64,000 nucleotides of DNA from Halorarius litoreus (lineage in GTDB: Archaea; Halobacteriota; Halobacteria; Halobacteriales; Haloarculaceae), in NCBI RefSeq assembly GCF_024362405.1, contig NZ_CP101454.1, forward strand, positions 1,612,001 to 1,676,000, in the 5' to 3' direction. A model generated the notes under the pieces. The model was not told where the DNA came from and did not search any database. It saw only the letters and a program-made list of their open reading frames with translations. The translations under genes and the position numbers were made by a program. Positions within the stretch are counted from its first letter, which is position 1; every line of letters begins with the position of its first letter. Shown here in pieces: positions 1-8,429 of the stretch.

Positions 1-1
1 G

Positions 2-886
2 GCGTGGCTGTATCAGCTGCTCGACTCGCACGAGGCGGGCGACCAGTTCGCCCACATCAGCGGCCGTGCGACCACGGTTCGGTTGCTGGTCTCCGCCGGG
101 GCCGCGGTCAGCGGCGGCGTCCTGTTCACCGTCAACTGGGCGCTGCCGTTCCTCGTCAACGCTGCGCTGGCCGCGCTCGGCGTGCCGCTGCTAGCGACGC
201 TGCCAGCCGCCGGGGATATGGACGTCGAGGCCGACGACGACGCGGACCGCTTCACCGTCCGTGATGCGTTCCGGCTGCTCCGGCTACAGGTCGACCGACC
301 GGCCCTCCGGTGGTTCGTCGCCTACGTCGCACTCTTCTACGGGCTGTTCCAGCTCGGGCTCGCGTTCGAGCAGCCCGCGGTCCGGGCCGTCGGCGTCCCC
401 GTCGCGAGCCTGGGGCTGCTGTACGCCGGCTTCAAGCTCGTCTCGGCGGGCGCGGCCTCGGCTGCCGGCTGGCTTCAGGACCGGCTCGGTGCACGAGGGG
501 TGTTCGGACTCGCCGCACCGTTCGTTGGCCTAGTGTTCGCCGCCGTCATCGTCTGGCCCCCTGCCCTGCTCCCGGCGCTGTTCTTCAACCGGGCGCTGTC
601 CGCGTCGACGCGTCCGCTACGCAACCAGTATCTCAACGACCGGCTGGGCGACGTGGGACGGGCGACGGTGTTGTCGGGTGTCTCGATGGCGCTCTCGCTG
701 TTCGCCGCGGGCCTCGACGTCATCGGGGGAATCGTCGCCGAGGCTACGGGACCCGTCGCGTTTCTCGCAGGTGCGGGGGTCACCACGGCCGCCGTGGCAG
801 CGCTCCTCTGGCTCGCTGTCACACCGGTTCGGCAGGCGGGGGACGCGACGACCGGCGGTGCCGCACCGACCACGCCGTCGGACTGA
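2..886 (+). CDS. MFS permease, C-terminal part (5' end outside window)
   Basis: This is the end of a major facilitator superfamily integral membrane transporter. The frame is open from the first bases of the window, giving 294 residues without a start, so the N-terminal helices lie upstream. Several Gly/Ala/Leu-rich membrane helices are visible. They are interrupted near the middle by a charged loop (VEADDDADRFTVRD), which resembles the central cytoplasmic loop between the two six-helix halves. The C-terminus ends in a short hydrophilic Thr/Gly tail. The substrate cannot be read from the sequence. It converges on mutL, whose stop lies 27 bases away, so the two are transcribed towards each other. 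Confidence 0.8.
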   Translation, partial: AWLYQLLDSHEAGDQFAHISGRATTVRLLVSAGAAVSGGVLFTVNWALPFLVNAALAALGVPLLATLPAAGDMDVEADDDADRFTVRDAFRLLRLQVDRPALRWFVAYVALFYGLFQLGLAFEQPAVRAVGVPVASLGLLYAGFKLVSAGAASAAGWLQDRLGARGVFGLAAPFVGLVFAAVIVWPPALLPALFFNRALSASTRPLRNQYLNDRLGDVGRATVLSGVSMALSLFAAGLDVIGGIVAEATGPVAFLAGAGVTTAAVAALLWLAVTPVRQAGDATTGGAAPTTPSD

Positions 887-913
887 GCGTCCGATTTGCG
901 GGCTTGTCGGGAC

Positions 914-2896
914 CTAGCTCCCGTGCCCCGGATAGTCGCGCTCGAACCGTTCCTCTATCTCGCTCGTCCCGAGTTCGATGACGACCGGCCGCCCGTGGGG
1001 ACAGGCGTAGGGGTTTTCGCAGGCGTCGAGCGCCCGGAGGAGGTCCGTGACGGTCCCCTCGGTGAGCGACTCGTTGCCCTTTATCGAGGGATAGCACGCC
1101 AAATCGCCCAGGAGTTCGTCGGCGGCCTGCTCGACGGTGCGGTCGGGGTCGCCGTCGGCGAAATCCGCCACCAGATCACGGACGAGTTCGGGGCCGGCTT
1201 CGTCGGCCAGCAGTGCCGGCACCGTCGTCACCCGGAGCGTCCGGTCGTCGACGAGGCTCGCGTGGAACCCCAACTGCGACAGCGTCTCCGCGGCGGCCTC
1301 CGCGAGGGCAGCCTCCTTCGCGGTGAGTTCGAGGTCCACGGGCTCCGCGAGCGCCTGCGTCGTCACCTCGCGGGCGAACCGTTCTCGCAAGCGTTCGAAG
1401 TTCACCCGCTCGTCGGCGGCGTGCTGGTCGACGAGGACGAGGCCGTCGTCGGTCTCCGCGACGACGTAGGTGTCGTGGAGCTGCCCGAGGACGCGCATCG
1501 ACGGCAGGGTGTCGAACGCGTGGTCGTCCGGGTTCGAGCCGTCGAACGTCGCCTGCGCCGGTCGCTCACGGAACTTCCGGTCGCGACGGTCGCGAACCCC
1601 TTCGTTTCCGGTCGAAATCCGTTCGACGCCGGGCTCGCCGGGACTGGAATCCGCTTCGTTGCCCGGCTCGGACGCGCGCTCGGCCGTCTCGGTGTCCGTC
1701 GTCGCCCACGCGGGCGCACCGCCTGTGTTGGTATCGCGCTCGGGGTCCGTTTCGGGTCGACGCGCGAGCCCTGTGCTGGCATCGGGCGTATCGGACGGTT
1801 CGCTCGCCTCGGACCCACTCCTGTCCGCTCGCTCGGGTGCGATTTCGGTCTGTGCGGCCTTCGACCGCCCCCGGGGGGCAGAGGTGCGAATCAGGCCCTC
1901 GGAGAGCAGCGCCGATTCGACCGCGTCGCGGACCTGTCTGCGCATCCCGTCCTCGTCGGCGAACCGGACTTCCAGTTTTCGTGGGTGGACGTTCACGTCG
2001 ACCGTTCCGGGGTCGACGTCCAGCGCGAGCACGGCGAACGGGAAGCGGTCGGAAGCGAGCTGGCGGCCGTACGCCTCGACGACGGCGTCCCTGACCGCCG
2101 TTGCCGTGACCCACCGACCGTTGACGAAGGTGTTGACGTACTCCCGGGTCGAGCGGTTCGTCTCTGGGTGGCTGACGAGCCCCGAGACGCCGTCAAGCGG
2201 GCCGTCCTCGTCGGTTCCCTCGACGAGAACCATGTTCGCTGCCACCTCGCGGCCGTAGACGGCCATTACCGCCGACCGGCGGTCGCCCCGGCCCTCGGTC
2301 GAGAACGTCTCGCGGTCGCCGTGCGTGAGCGAGACGGCCACGTCGGGGTTGGCGAGCGCGTAGCCCGAGACGACGCTGTTGACGTGTGAGAACTCGGTCG
2401 CCTCGGCCTTCAGGTACTTCCGGCGGGCGGGAACGTTGTAGAAGAGGTCTGCGACCTCGATGGTCGTCCCTTCCGGGCAGCCGGCGGGCGAGACGTCGAC
2501 CACCTCGCCGCCCTCGACGGTGAGTTCGGTTCCCTGCTTCGTTCCCTGCTTCCGGGTGCGGACGGTGAGTTTCGAGACGGCGCCGATGGCGTGGAGCGCC
2601 TCGCCACGGAAGCCGAGGGTGGCGACCCCGGCTTCGAGGTCGTCGATGTCGCCGATCTTGGAGGTGGTGTGCTCTTTCACCGAGAGCCGGACCTCCTCCT
2701 CGGTCATCCCCGCGCCGTCGTCCCGGACCTCGATGCGCTCCGTTCCACCCGCATCGACCGTGACGGCGACCCGCGAGGCGTCGGCGTCGATGCTGTTCTC
2801 GACGAGCTCCTTCACCACGGAGGCGGGTCGCTCGACCACCTCCCCGGCGGCGATGCGGTCGATGGTCGCCTGGTCGAGCTGTCGGATGTCGGTCAT
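914..2896 (-). CDS. mutL: DNA mismatch repair protein MutL
   Basis: MutL is the ATPase that links MutS mismatch recognition to downstream strand processing. The 660-residue protein opens with the GHKL ATPase domain: VVKELVENSIDADA (N box), DDGAGM, and TLGFRGEAL. The middle (about residues 340-430) is a low-complexity acidic linker. The C-terminal domain carries DQHAADERVNFE at about residue 487, which fits the DQHA(X)2E(X)4E metal-binding endonuclease motif, and a late CPHGRP motif. A nicking MutL is therefore expected, as in organisms without MutH. Its ATG overlaps the NUDIX stop codon in an ATGA, so the two are probably co-translated. mutS lies about 5.5 kb away on the same strand. In several haloarchaea the two genes are adjacent, so the intervening genes separate an expected pair. 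Confidence 0.95.
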   Translation of the reverse strand: MTDIRQLDQATIDRIAAGEVVERPASVVKELVENSIDADASRVAVTVDAGGTERIEVRDDGAGMTEEEVRLSVKEHTTSKIGDIDDLEAGVATLGFRGEALHAIGAVSKLTVRTRKQGTKQGTELTVEGGEVVDVSPAGCPEGTTIEVADLFYNVPARRKYLKAEATEFSHVNSVVSGYALANPDVAVSLTHGDRETFSTEGRGDRRSAVMAVYGREVAANMVLVEGTDEDGPLDGVSGLVSHPETNRSTREYVNTFVNGRWVTATAVRDAVVEAYGRQLASDRFPFAVLALDVDPGTVDVNVHPRKLEVRFADEDGMRRQVRDAVESALLSEGLIRTSAPRGRSKAAQTEIAPERADRSGSEASEPSDTPDASTGLARRPETDPERDTNTGGAPAWATTDTETAERASEPGNEADSSPGEPGVERISTGNEGVRDRRDRKFRERPAQATFDGSNPDDHAFDTLPSMRVLGQLHDTYVVAETDDGLVLVDQHAADERVNFERLRERFAREVTTQALAEPVDLELTAKEAALAEAAAETLSQLGFHASLVDDRTLRVTTVPALLADEAGPELVRDLVADFADGDPDRTVEQAADELLGDLACYPSIKGNESLTEGTVTDLLRALDACENPYACPHGRPVVIELGTSEIEERFERDYPGHGS

Positions 2897-3297
2897 TGGT
2901 CGGTCGCGCGGTCGAGGGCGGTCGCCCGGCGGTCGTTCAGCAGTGGTGCCGCGTCAGCGGGCGGCAGCCACTGGTGGTCGTCGTGCTCTGCGGAGAGCTC
3001 CACGGCCCGCGAGTCGGTCGTCGCGCGGTAGTAGACGAAGAACTTCCCGCGCTTCTTCTTGCGCTTCTTCACGGCGGTGAACACCGGCGTTTTCACCTGG
3101 ACGTCGAGGCCAGTCTCTTCGCGAACTTCGCGGTGGAGCGCCGCCAGCGAGCGCTCGCCGCGGTCGATGCGGCCGCCGGGGAACTCCCAGTCGCCATCGC
3201 TCGCGTCGCGGACGACGAGCACCTCGTCGGCGTCGACGACGACGGCCTTCTGCGAGACGACCGCCTGCCACGTCTTACCCACGGGTGGCACCTCCAC
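2893..3297 (-). CDS. NUDIX hydrolase (diadenosine polyphosphate hydrolase-like)
   Basis: This cytoplasmic 134-residue protein hydrolyses a nucleoside diphosphate linked to another moiety. The NUDIX box is complete at about residues 41-63: GGRIDRGE, seven residues, then REVREETGLD (GX5EX7REUXEEXGU). The small size, and the Lys/Arg stretch KKRKKKRGKFFVYY after the box, resemble the bis(5'-nucleosyl)-tetraphosphatase type, but the substrate is not decided by the motif. Its stop codon overlaps the mutL start (ATGA), so it is the first gene of a two-gene unit with mutL. A house-cleaning role for damaged nucleotides beside mismatch repair is attractive but is inference only. Confidence 0.85.
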   Translation of the reverse strand: MEVPPVGKTWQAVVSQKAVVVDADEVLVVRDASDGDWEFPGGRIDRGERSLAALHREVREETGLDVQVKTPVFTAVKKRKKKRGKFFVYYRATTDSRAVELSAEHDDHQWLPPADAAPLLNDRRATALDRATDQ

Positions 3298-3522
3298 GGG
3301 CGACGGTCCGAGTGGAACGGCGTTCGGTCATTGGCCTACCCGTTCGCCGGGAGCGGTATCAATCCCGCGTTCGGACCGTGGCGCCGAACCGCCGACGAGT
3401 CGGGCAGCATCCGTTCGATACAGGTGTCGGCGCGACGCCCTATCTCCCCGGTAGCACCGCCCGTGGGGCTGAATCCCGTTCTCACGCAACGCTTATTCCG
3501 ACGTGGAACAAAATTTAACTCG

Positions 3523-3684
3523 ATGATGAGTAAATATCTGAACGACGAAGCGGTACAGGACACGATGACCCGATTCCGGACCTACCGGCGCTACGTTCGC
3601 ACGCAGCCGCAGACCGGCTGGGGGCGGTACGGGACCGAGAACGGCCACCTCCAGCTGACGGCGATGGCCGGTGCTGGGCTCTGA
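3523..3684 (+). CDS. Small hypothetical protein, 53 residues
   Basis: This short ORF begins ATGATGAGT about 15 bases after an AT-rich stretch (AAAATTTAA), in an otherwise GC-rich gap of about 470 bases. That places a TATA-like element very close to the start. The product is basic and Tyr/Arg-rich in the middle (RFRTYRRYVRTQPQ) and ends LTAMAGAGL, with no Cys pairs and no membrane helix. The basic character is unlike the acidic norm of the neighbours. I do not recognise the family, and no function is proposed. It could be a real small protein or a chance frame; the codon pattern (GC-ending codons) mildly favours coding. Confidence 0.45.
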   Translation: MMSKYLNDEAVQDTMTRFRTYRRYVRTQPQTGWGRYGTENGHLQLTAMAGAGL

Positions 3685-3770
3685 GTCGGCCCACGGCTCA
3701 CTGCCCACCGACACGGTTCGACGTGTCGGTCGAGATAAACGTTTTTGCCACCACGGCGCCTCCTCGTAGG

Positions 3771-4508
3771 ATGGACACGACAACTCCGATAGAACCGAGT
3801 CTCGGTGACGGTTCGGCCGCGCGCCCGGTACGCGCGGTGGCCGTCGCCATCGGGCTCACCGTTCTCGCGCTAGCGGGCTCGCTGCTCGGCGGCGTCGCGC
3901 TCGCCGTCCCGCTGTTCCTCCTCGAGTTCGACGTTCAGAGCGTCTCGGTGCTCGTCGCGCTCACCGCCGCGGGCCAGATCGGCTTCCTCGCCGTCGCGTA
4001 TCTCTACGCCCGCTACGCCGATATCCGGGTCCGCATCGCGATGCCGACGCGTCGCGACCTCGGGTACGCAGCCGGGGGACTGCTCGCCGCGCTCGCGCTC
4101 GCCGTCGGGCTCTCGGTCGTCCTCTCGCTGCTGAACCTCGTTCCGGGGTCGGTCATCGAGGACGCCGCCACGAACGACCCGACGCTGCTGCTCGGGCTGG
4201 CGCTGCTCTCGGTACTCATCGTCGCGCCCGCCGAGGAGTTCCTGTTCCGCGGTGTGGTCCAGGGGCGGCTCCGCCGGGCGTTCGGCCCTGCCGCGGCCAT
4301 CGCGGGCGCGAGCCTCCTGTTCGGCTCGCTCCACCTCGCGAACTACACGGGTACCATCGCCCCCATCGTCGCCGCGTCGCTGCTCATCGCGTCGGTCGGC
4401 GCCGTCTTCGGCGTCGTCTACGAGCGGACTGACAACCTCGTCGTCCCCGTCGTCGCCCACGCCGTCTACAACGTGATTCTGTTCTCCATCGCGTTCCTCA
4501 CCATCTAA
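3771..4508 (+). CDS. CPBP family intramembrane metalloprotease
   Basis: This is a 245-residue polytopic membrane protein of the CPBP (CAAX protease and bacteriocin-processing) family, whose members cleave or bind substrates within the membrane. The signature motifs are present in order: PAEEFLFRG (EExxxR, about residues 151-159), FGSLHLAN (first catalytic-type His), and PVVAHAVYN (second His). The motif set is complete, so it may be catalytically active. I chose the ATG at 3771 because GATAAACGTTTTT lies 27-40 bases upstream as a likely TATA region; a GTG at 3723 would add 16 residues unlike a CPBP start. The physiological substrate is unknown. It is separate from the CPBP cluster at 22-27 kb. 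Confidence 0.85.
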   Translation: MDTTTPIEPSLGDGSAARPVRAVAVAIGLTVLALAGSLLGGVALAVPLFLLEFDVQSVSVLVALTAAGQIGFLAVAYLYARYADIRVRIAMPTRRDLGYAAGGLLAALALAVGLSVVLSLLNLVPGSVIEDAATNDPTLLLGLALLSVLIVAPAEEFLFRGVVQGRLRRAFGPAAAIAGASLLFGSLHLANYTGTIAPIVAASLLIASVGAVFGVVYERTDNLVVPVVAHAVYNVILFSIAFLTI

Positions 4509-4512
4509 TCGA

Positions 4513-4956
4513 CTACTCCTCGCTCACCGACTCGTACAGCGTCGTCCGTTCCTCGAAGTACAGCGGCGCGTCGTGGTCGGCCTCGAACTGCACGACGCGT
4601 TCGAGCGCCGTCTGCGGGTCGGCCACGTCGTCGAGGTCGGCCGCCAGCTCGGTGTACGCCGCGGCGAGCGACTGGAACGCCTGCATTCGGGCCTGTTTCG
4701 CCTCGACGACCGCCTGCGTCTCCTCGAGGTCGGCCAGCGCGTCGTCACCGCCTGCGGTCGGTGTCTGGGGTGACTCGGTGCCGTCGGTCGTCGTGCGGGT
4801 GTCCAGCCGGTCCCGCACCTCGGCCAGCCGCCCGTCGACCTCGTCGAGCAGCCGCTCGGCCTCCTCGCGCATCGTCTCGACGTGGCCCGAGAGGAGCCCC
4901 GCCTGTACCTGACAGTACTCGACGAACTCGTCGACGGTCAGCGGGGCGTCGTCCAT
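4513..4956 (-). CDS. Coiled-coil protein, haloarchaeal hypothetical
   Basis: This is a 147-residue soluble protein with no recognised enzyme motif. The N-terminal half (VETMREEAERLLDEVDGRLAEV and following) and the segment around ADLEETQAVVEAKQARMQAF have heptad-like spacing and should form a helical hairpin or coiled coil. A Thr/Asp/Pro-rich linker (about residues 56-75) separates them. The ATG at 4956 (MDDAPLTVDEF) was preferred to the upstream in-frame codon at 5049, because the extra 31 residues are Pro/Gly-rich and low-complexity. The stop converges on the CPBP gene, 4 bases away. It may be a structural or adaptor protein; nothing in the sequence says of what. Confidence 0.65.
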   Translation of the reverse strand: MDDAPLTVDEFVEYCQVQAGLLSGHVETMREEAERLLDEVDGRLAEVRDRLDTRTTTDGTESPQTPTAGGDDALADLEETQAVVEAKQARMQAFQSLAAAYTELAADLDDVADPQTALERVVQFEADHDAPLYFEERTTLYESVSEE

Positions 4957-5021
4957 GGCCGACGCTTCGGTCCCGGGACCGATAGCCGTTGGGGACTCCA
5001 GAGGCGAAACCGGTTGGGGAC

Positions 5022-5750
5022 TCAGTCCTGCTGTGCGCGCTCGACCCACTCGGCGGCGCGGTCCTCGCCCACCTGTGCGGCCGCGGCGATCTCGGCGACA
5101 GGCGCGGCGGCCAGCGCCTCCACGGTCCCGAAGCCGGCGTCCTCGAGTCGCGTGGAGTAGGTCGACCCGATGCCCTTCAGTTCCCCGACGGGGGTGCCCT
5201 CAGGCTCGGGTTCGGGCTCCTCGGTGGATTCCTCGTCGGCGGCTTCGGCCTCGTCGACGGCCTCTTCGGCCACCTCCGTGGCCGCCTCGGCTGCCTCGAC
5301 GGACTCGTCGGCGGCGTCGATGGTCGCCTGGACGGTCTCCTCGGCGTCGTCCTCTGCCTCCCCGGTCACGTCCTCGACGTCCTCGACGGCCGCCTCGATA
5401 GCGTCGGCCGTCTCGCTGGCGGCGGTCTCGAACTCGTCGGCGGTCTCCTCGGTCGCGTTCGCGGCCGTCTCGGCCACGTTCTCGGCGCTGTCGACGCTCG
5501 TGTCGGCGCGCTCTTGTACCTCGTCGAGGAGGTTGTCGGAGGTCGTCTCGACGCTGTCGAGCGCGTCGTCGACCCGCGTCGCGGCACGACCGGTGCCCGG
5601 GAGGACGCCGAACAGCGTCTTCGTCGACCGGCGAGTCAACTCGATGCTCTGCCGCTGGAGCGTGCGCTGTGTCTCGATGGTCTGGTCGATGAGGGTCCGC
5701 TGTGCGCGGAACAACGGGCCGAACGGCATGGACGATTCGCTGTCACTCAT
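5022..5750 (-). CDS. Acidic helical protein with C-terminal helix-hairpin-helix domain
   Basis: This is a 242-residue protein in two parts. Residues 1-190 are an almost uninterrupted amphipathic/acidic helix (Ala/Glu/Asp/Thr, for example EAAEAATEVAEEAVDEAEAA), reminiscent of phasins, granule-coating or other surfactant-like proteins. Residues about 195-242 form a helix-hairpin-helix-like module: LKGIGSTYSTRLEDAGFGTV followed by ALAAAP and AAAAQVG. This resembles the DUF4332/HhH modules that follow such helices in haloarchaea. The N-terminus (FGPLFRAQRTLIDQTIE) is hydrophobic enough to touch a surface. No polyhydroxyalkanoate genes lie nearby, so a phasin role is only one possibility. The ATG at 5750 gives MSDSES, a typical haloarchaeal start. 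Confidence 0.65.
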   Translation of the reverse strand: MSDSESSMPFGPLFRAQRTLIDQTIETQRTLQRQSIELTRRSTKTLFGVLPGTGRAATRVDDALDSVETTSDNLLDEVQERADTSVDSAENVAETAANATEETADEFETAASETADAIEAAVEDVEDVTGEAEDDAEETVQATIDAADESVEAAEAATEVAEEAVDEAEAADEESTEEPEPEPEGTPVGELKGIGSTYSTRLEDAGFGTVEALAAAPVAEIAAAAQVGEDRAAEWVERAQQD

Positions 5751-5822
5751 GGCACTCGAGGTGTCCACGCCCAGCCGCTTTACTCGTTCTCCGGCAGTTG
5801 CAGGCTTACTAAAGAGCCCCGC

Positions 5823-5925
5823 TCACTCCTCGCCGCGTCGCCGTTGCCACTCCTGGACCTTCGATATGAGTTCGACGGGGGGCGTCTCGTTCACGTCCGT
5901 CCCCCGGAGGTCGTCGAGACCAGTT
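5823..5925 (-). pseudogene. Remnant of a mutS 3' end (C-terminal ~32 codons)
   Basis: Read on the minus strand, this stretch encodes [20 protein letters not shown] followed by VQEWQRRRGEE and a stop. It aligns without gaps to the last ~30 residues of the intact MutS encoded further right (LDELRGVDVEGTSPVELLSQ, VQEWQRRLDD). The two DNA copies are clearly homologous but differ at many positions, so this is not a fresh copy. Homology stops abruptly at about 5925, and the upstream codons do not resemble MutS. The fragment lies in the same orientation as mutS, with cdc48 between. It looks like the original chromosomal mutS terminus left behind when a foreign segment restored mutS. Confidence 0.75.
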
Positions 5926-5928
5926 TTC

Positions 5929-6030
5929 GGAGTGCGATGGCCTGCCCGACCCCGAGCGCGGATGGGGAAACCTCGCCGATTACGGAGAATCAAGGAGAAA
6001 GCCCCGCCCTTTAGGGCGGGGAGGATGTCA
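5929..6030 (+). mobile_element. Right-end remnant of an IS200/IS605 (IS1341-type, TnpB) element
   Basis: A perfect stem-loop CCCCGCCCTTTAGGGCGGGG (6002-6021) is followed by AGGATGTCAA. From memory of haloarchaeal IS1341-type elements this matches their conserved right end, which also forms the 3' scaffold of the TnpB guide RNA. The frame just upstream reads [15 protein letters not shown] and stops inside the hairpin, in keeping with a TnpB C-terminal tail. No transposase body is present, so only the last ~100 bases survive. It abuts the mutS remnant and lies 77 bases before cdc48, so it marks one edge of the inserted segment. Confidence 0.6.
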
Positions 6031-6106
6031 ACTGCTGAGTATCCGACGACATTCGGTAAATAACCGTATTTCAATCAACGAGGTACTCTTGGGCGGTGAA
6101 TCACGA

Positions 6107-8350
6107 ATGGGTTTCGAACTCCGCGTTTCGGGATTGGCTCCACAGGATGCAGGGCGTGGGATCGCCCGGCTGGGAACGGCCGTACTGACTGAACTCGGGA
6201 TCGAGCCAGGCGATATCGTCCAGATTACGGGGCGACGGCGGACCGTCGCGAAGGCGATGCCGGCATACGAGGGCGATCCGGACGAGACTCTCCGAATCGA
6301 CGGCAACGTCCGATCGAACGCTGGAGTGGCGATCGACGACTCAGCCGAAGTGACCGCCGTGGAGGCGACGGCCGCGGAGTCGATCACCGTCGCGCTCCCG
6401 CAGTACGTCATCCTCCGTGGCGCAGAGCAGTTCATCGGTCGGTATCTCACCGACCGCCCTGTCGTCCGAGGGGACGCGGTGCATCTCCGATTGCTTGGCC
6501 AGCCGTTCGTGTTCCTCGTCACGAAGACATCGCCCTCGGGACCGGTCGTCGTCACCGACGAGACGGACCTGACGATTCGGGACCGACCAATCGGTGAAGA
6601 CGACCTCCGGGGCGAGCGTGCCGGAATCCCGGACGTTACGTACGAGGACATCGGTGGACTCGATCGGGAACTCGACCGGGTGAGAGAGATCATCGAACTC
6701 CCGCTTCGACATCCGGAGTTGTTCCGCCGGCTCGGAATCGCCCCACCGAAGGGCGTGTTGTTGTACGGCCCGCCGGGAACGGGGAAGACACTGATCGCGA
6801 AGGCCGTCGCCAACGAAGTCAACGCGGAGTTCTACGCGATCTCCGGCCCGGAGATAATATCAAAGTACTATGGCGAGAGCGAGCAACATCTCCGGGAGAT
6901 CTTCGACGAAGCCGCGCGCAACACGCCGGCGATCGTCTTCATCGACGAGATCGACTCTATCGCCCCGAGCCGCGACGAAGTCACCGGTGAGGTCGAACGG
7001 CGCGTCGTCGCCCAACTACTCTCGCTGATGGACGGACTCGAAGACCGCGGTGACGTGATCGTCGTCGCCGCAACGAACCGGCCGGACGCGATCGACACGG
7101 CGTTGCGCAGGGGTGGTCGTTTCGACCGCGAGATCGAGATCGGTCCACCCGACCGTGACGGTCGTCTGGAGATCCTGACAGTCCACACCCGCGGGATGCC
7201 GCTGGCGTCGGCTGTCGACCTCGACGACATCGCCGACCGAACGTACGGGTTCGTCGGGGCAGACTTGGAGGGGCTCGCGAAGGAGGCGGCGATGACTGCA
7301 CTCCGGCGTGCACAGGTCGAGTTGGACATCGATATGGAAGCGGAGACCGTCTCGCCGGACCTTCTCGAACTAATCGAGATCGCGAACGACGACTTCGACG
7401 CGGCGCTCCGAGAGGTCCAACCGAGCGCAATGCGGGAGGTGTTCGTTGAGGTGCCCAACGCGACGTACGACGACATCGGCGGGCTCGAATCCGTCCGTGA
7501 AGAACTCGTTCGCGCGGTCGAGTGGCCTCTTCGCTACCCACAACTGTTCGAACAACTCCACACGGAGGCGCCGAAAGGAATCCTCCTGTACGGCCCACCG
7601 GGGACGGGTAAGACGCTGCTGGCGCGGGCGATTGCAAACGAGAGCGGAGTGAACTTCATGTCGGTGAAAGGGCCGGAGTTGCTCGACAAGTTCGTCGGTG
7701 AGTCCGAGAAGGCGGTGCGGGAGGTGTTTCGTCGGGCCCGCCAGAACGCTCCGACGATCGTGTTCTTCGACGAACTCGACGCGCTCGCACCCGAACGCGG
7801 GGGGACGATGGACTCGCGGGTGACTGAACGGGTCGTCTCACAATTGCTGACGGAGTTGGACGGGATTGAGGACCTCCGAAACGTGTTGATCGTTGGAGCG
7901 ACGAACCGGCCAGACATCGTCGACCGGGCGCTCTTGCGCCCTGGTCGCTTGGAGAAGATCCTCTACGTACCGACGCCGGACAGGGAGTCCCGGCTAGCGA
8001 TCTTCAGCGTCCACACCGCGGGCGTCCCGTTGGACGAAGACGTCGACCTTGAGGGATTGGCAGATCGAACCGAGCGGTACACCGGCAGCGACATCGAGGC
8101 GATCGTTCGTGAGGCGAGCCTGCTGGCGATGGAGACGGCAATCGCGGAGTTCCCCCCCGACGCCTCTTCCGCGACGATCGACGAGCGGGCGGCGACGGTG
8201 CGCGTATCGGCTGACGACTTCGACCGGGCGCTCGCCAAGATGACGCCATCGGTGACCGAGGAAATGCAGCAGTTCTACGACGACCTAGCAGGGGAGTTGG
8301 GCGGGACGATGGACCTCGATGTCGACAGCTCCGTGTTGGGGTTCCAGTGA
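6107..8350 (+). CDS. CDC48/VAT-type AAA+ ATPase
   Basis: This is a 747-residue type II AAA+ unfoldase of the Cdc48/p97/VAT family, a cytoplasmic hexamer that unfolds proteins and can feed proteasomes. An N-terminal double-psi barrel/CDC48_2 region (about 1-180) is followed by D1, with Walker A GPPGTGKT (~221-228) and Walker [10 protein letters not shown] (~276-284). D2 follows, with GPPGTGKT (~495-502) and IVFFDELDA (~551-559). Both rings keep arginine-finger regions, so it should be active. The ATG at 6107 gives MGFELRVSG; an upstream TTG is less likely. Use of GAT, CGA and TTG codons is visibly higher than in adjacent genes, and it lies between two mutS 3' ends. Both point to horizontal arrival. 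Haloarchaea usually carry several paralogues. Confidence 0.92.
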   Translation: MGFELRVSGLAPQDAGRGIARLGTAVLTELGIEPGDIVQITGRRRTVAKAMPAYEGDPDETLRIDGNVRSNAGVAIDDSAEVTAVEATAAESITVALPQYVILRGAEQFIGRYLTDRPVVRGDAVHLRLLGQPFVFLVTKTSPSGPVVVTDETDLTIRDRPIGEDDLRGERAGIPDVTYEDIGGLDRELDRVREIIELPLRHPELFRRLGIAPPKGVLLYGPPGTGKTLIAKAVANEVNAEFYAISGPEIISKYYGESEQHLREIFDEAARNTPAIVFIDEIDSIAPSRDEVTGEVERRVVAQLLSLMDGLEDRGDVIVVAATNRPDAIDTALRRGGRFDREIEIGPPDRDGRLEILTVHTRGMPLASAVDLDDIADRTYGFVGADLEGLAKEAAMTALRRAQVELDIDMEAETVSPDLLELIEIANDDFDAALREVQPSAMREVFVEVPNATYDDIGGLESVREELVRAVEWPLRYPQLFEQLHTEAPKGILLYGPPGTGKTLLARAIANESGVNFMSVKGPELLDKFVGESEKAVREVFRRARQNAPTIVFFDELDALAPERGGTMDSRVTERVVSQLLTELDGIEDLRNVLIVGATNRPDIVDRALLRPGRLEKILYVPTPDRESRLAIFSVHTAGVPLDEDVDLEGLADRTERYTGSDIEAIVREASLLAMETAIAEFPPDASSATIDERAATVRVSADDFDRALAKMTPSVTEEMQQFYDDLAGELGGTMDLDVDSSVLGFQ

Positions 8351-8429
8351 GCGGCCCTCGCCCGTGGCCCTGTGGCGAGTCTGTCGGAGTCGATGGACCG
8401 AGTATCAGCTCTGCCCAGCCGAGCCGTGG

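Noticed and set aside
896..2389. Long plus-strand frame opposite mutL
   Set aside because: It is the antisense of a clearly coding gene; the product is Arg/Val-rich with no motifs, as expected of high-GC shadow frames.
5022..5750. Phasin for polyhydroxyalkanoate granules
   Set aside because: The helical part is suggestive, but there is no phaC/phaE nearby and the HhH-like end is not a phasin feature.
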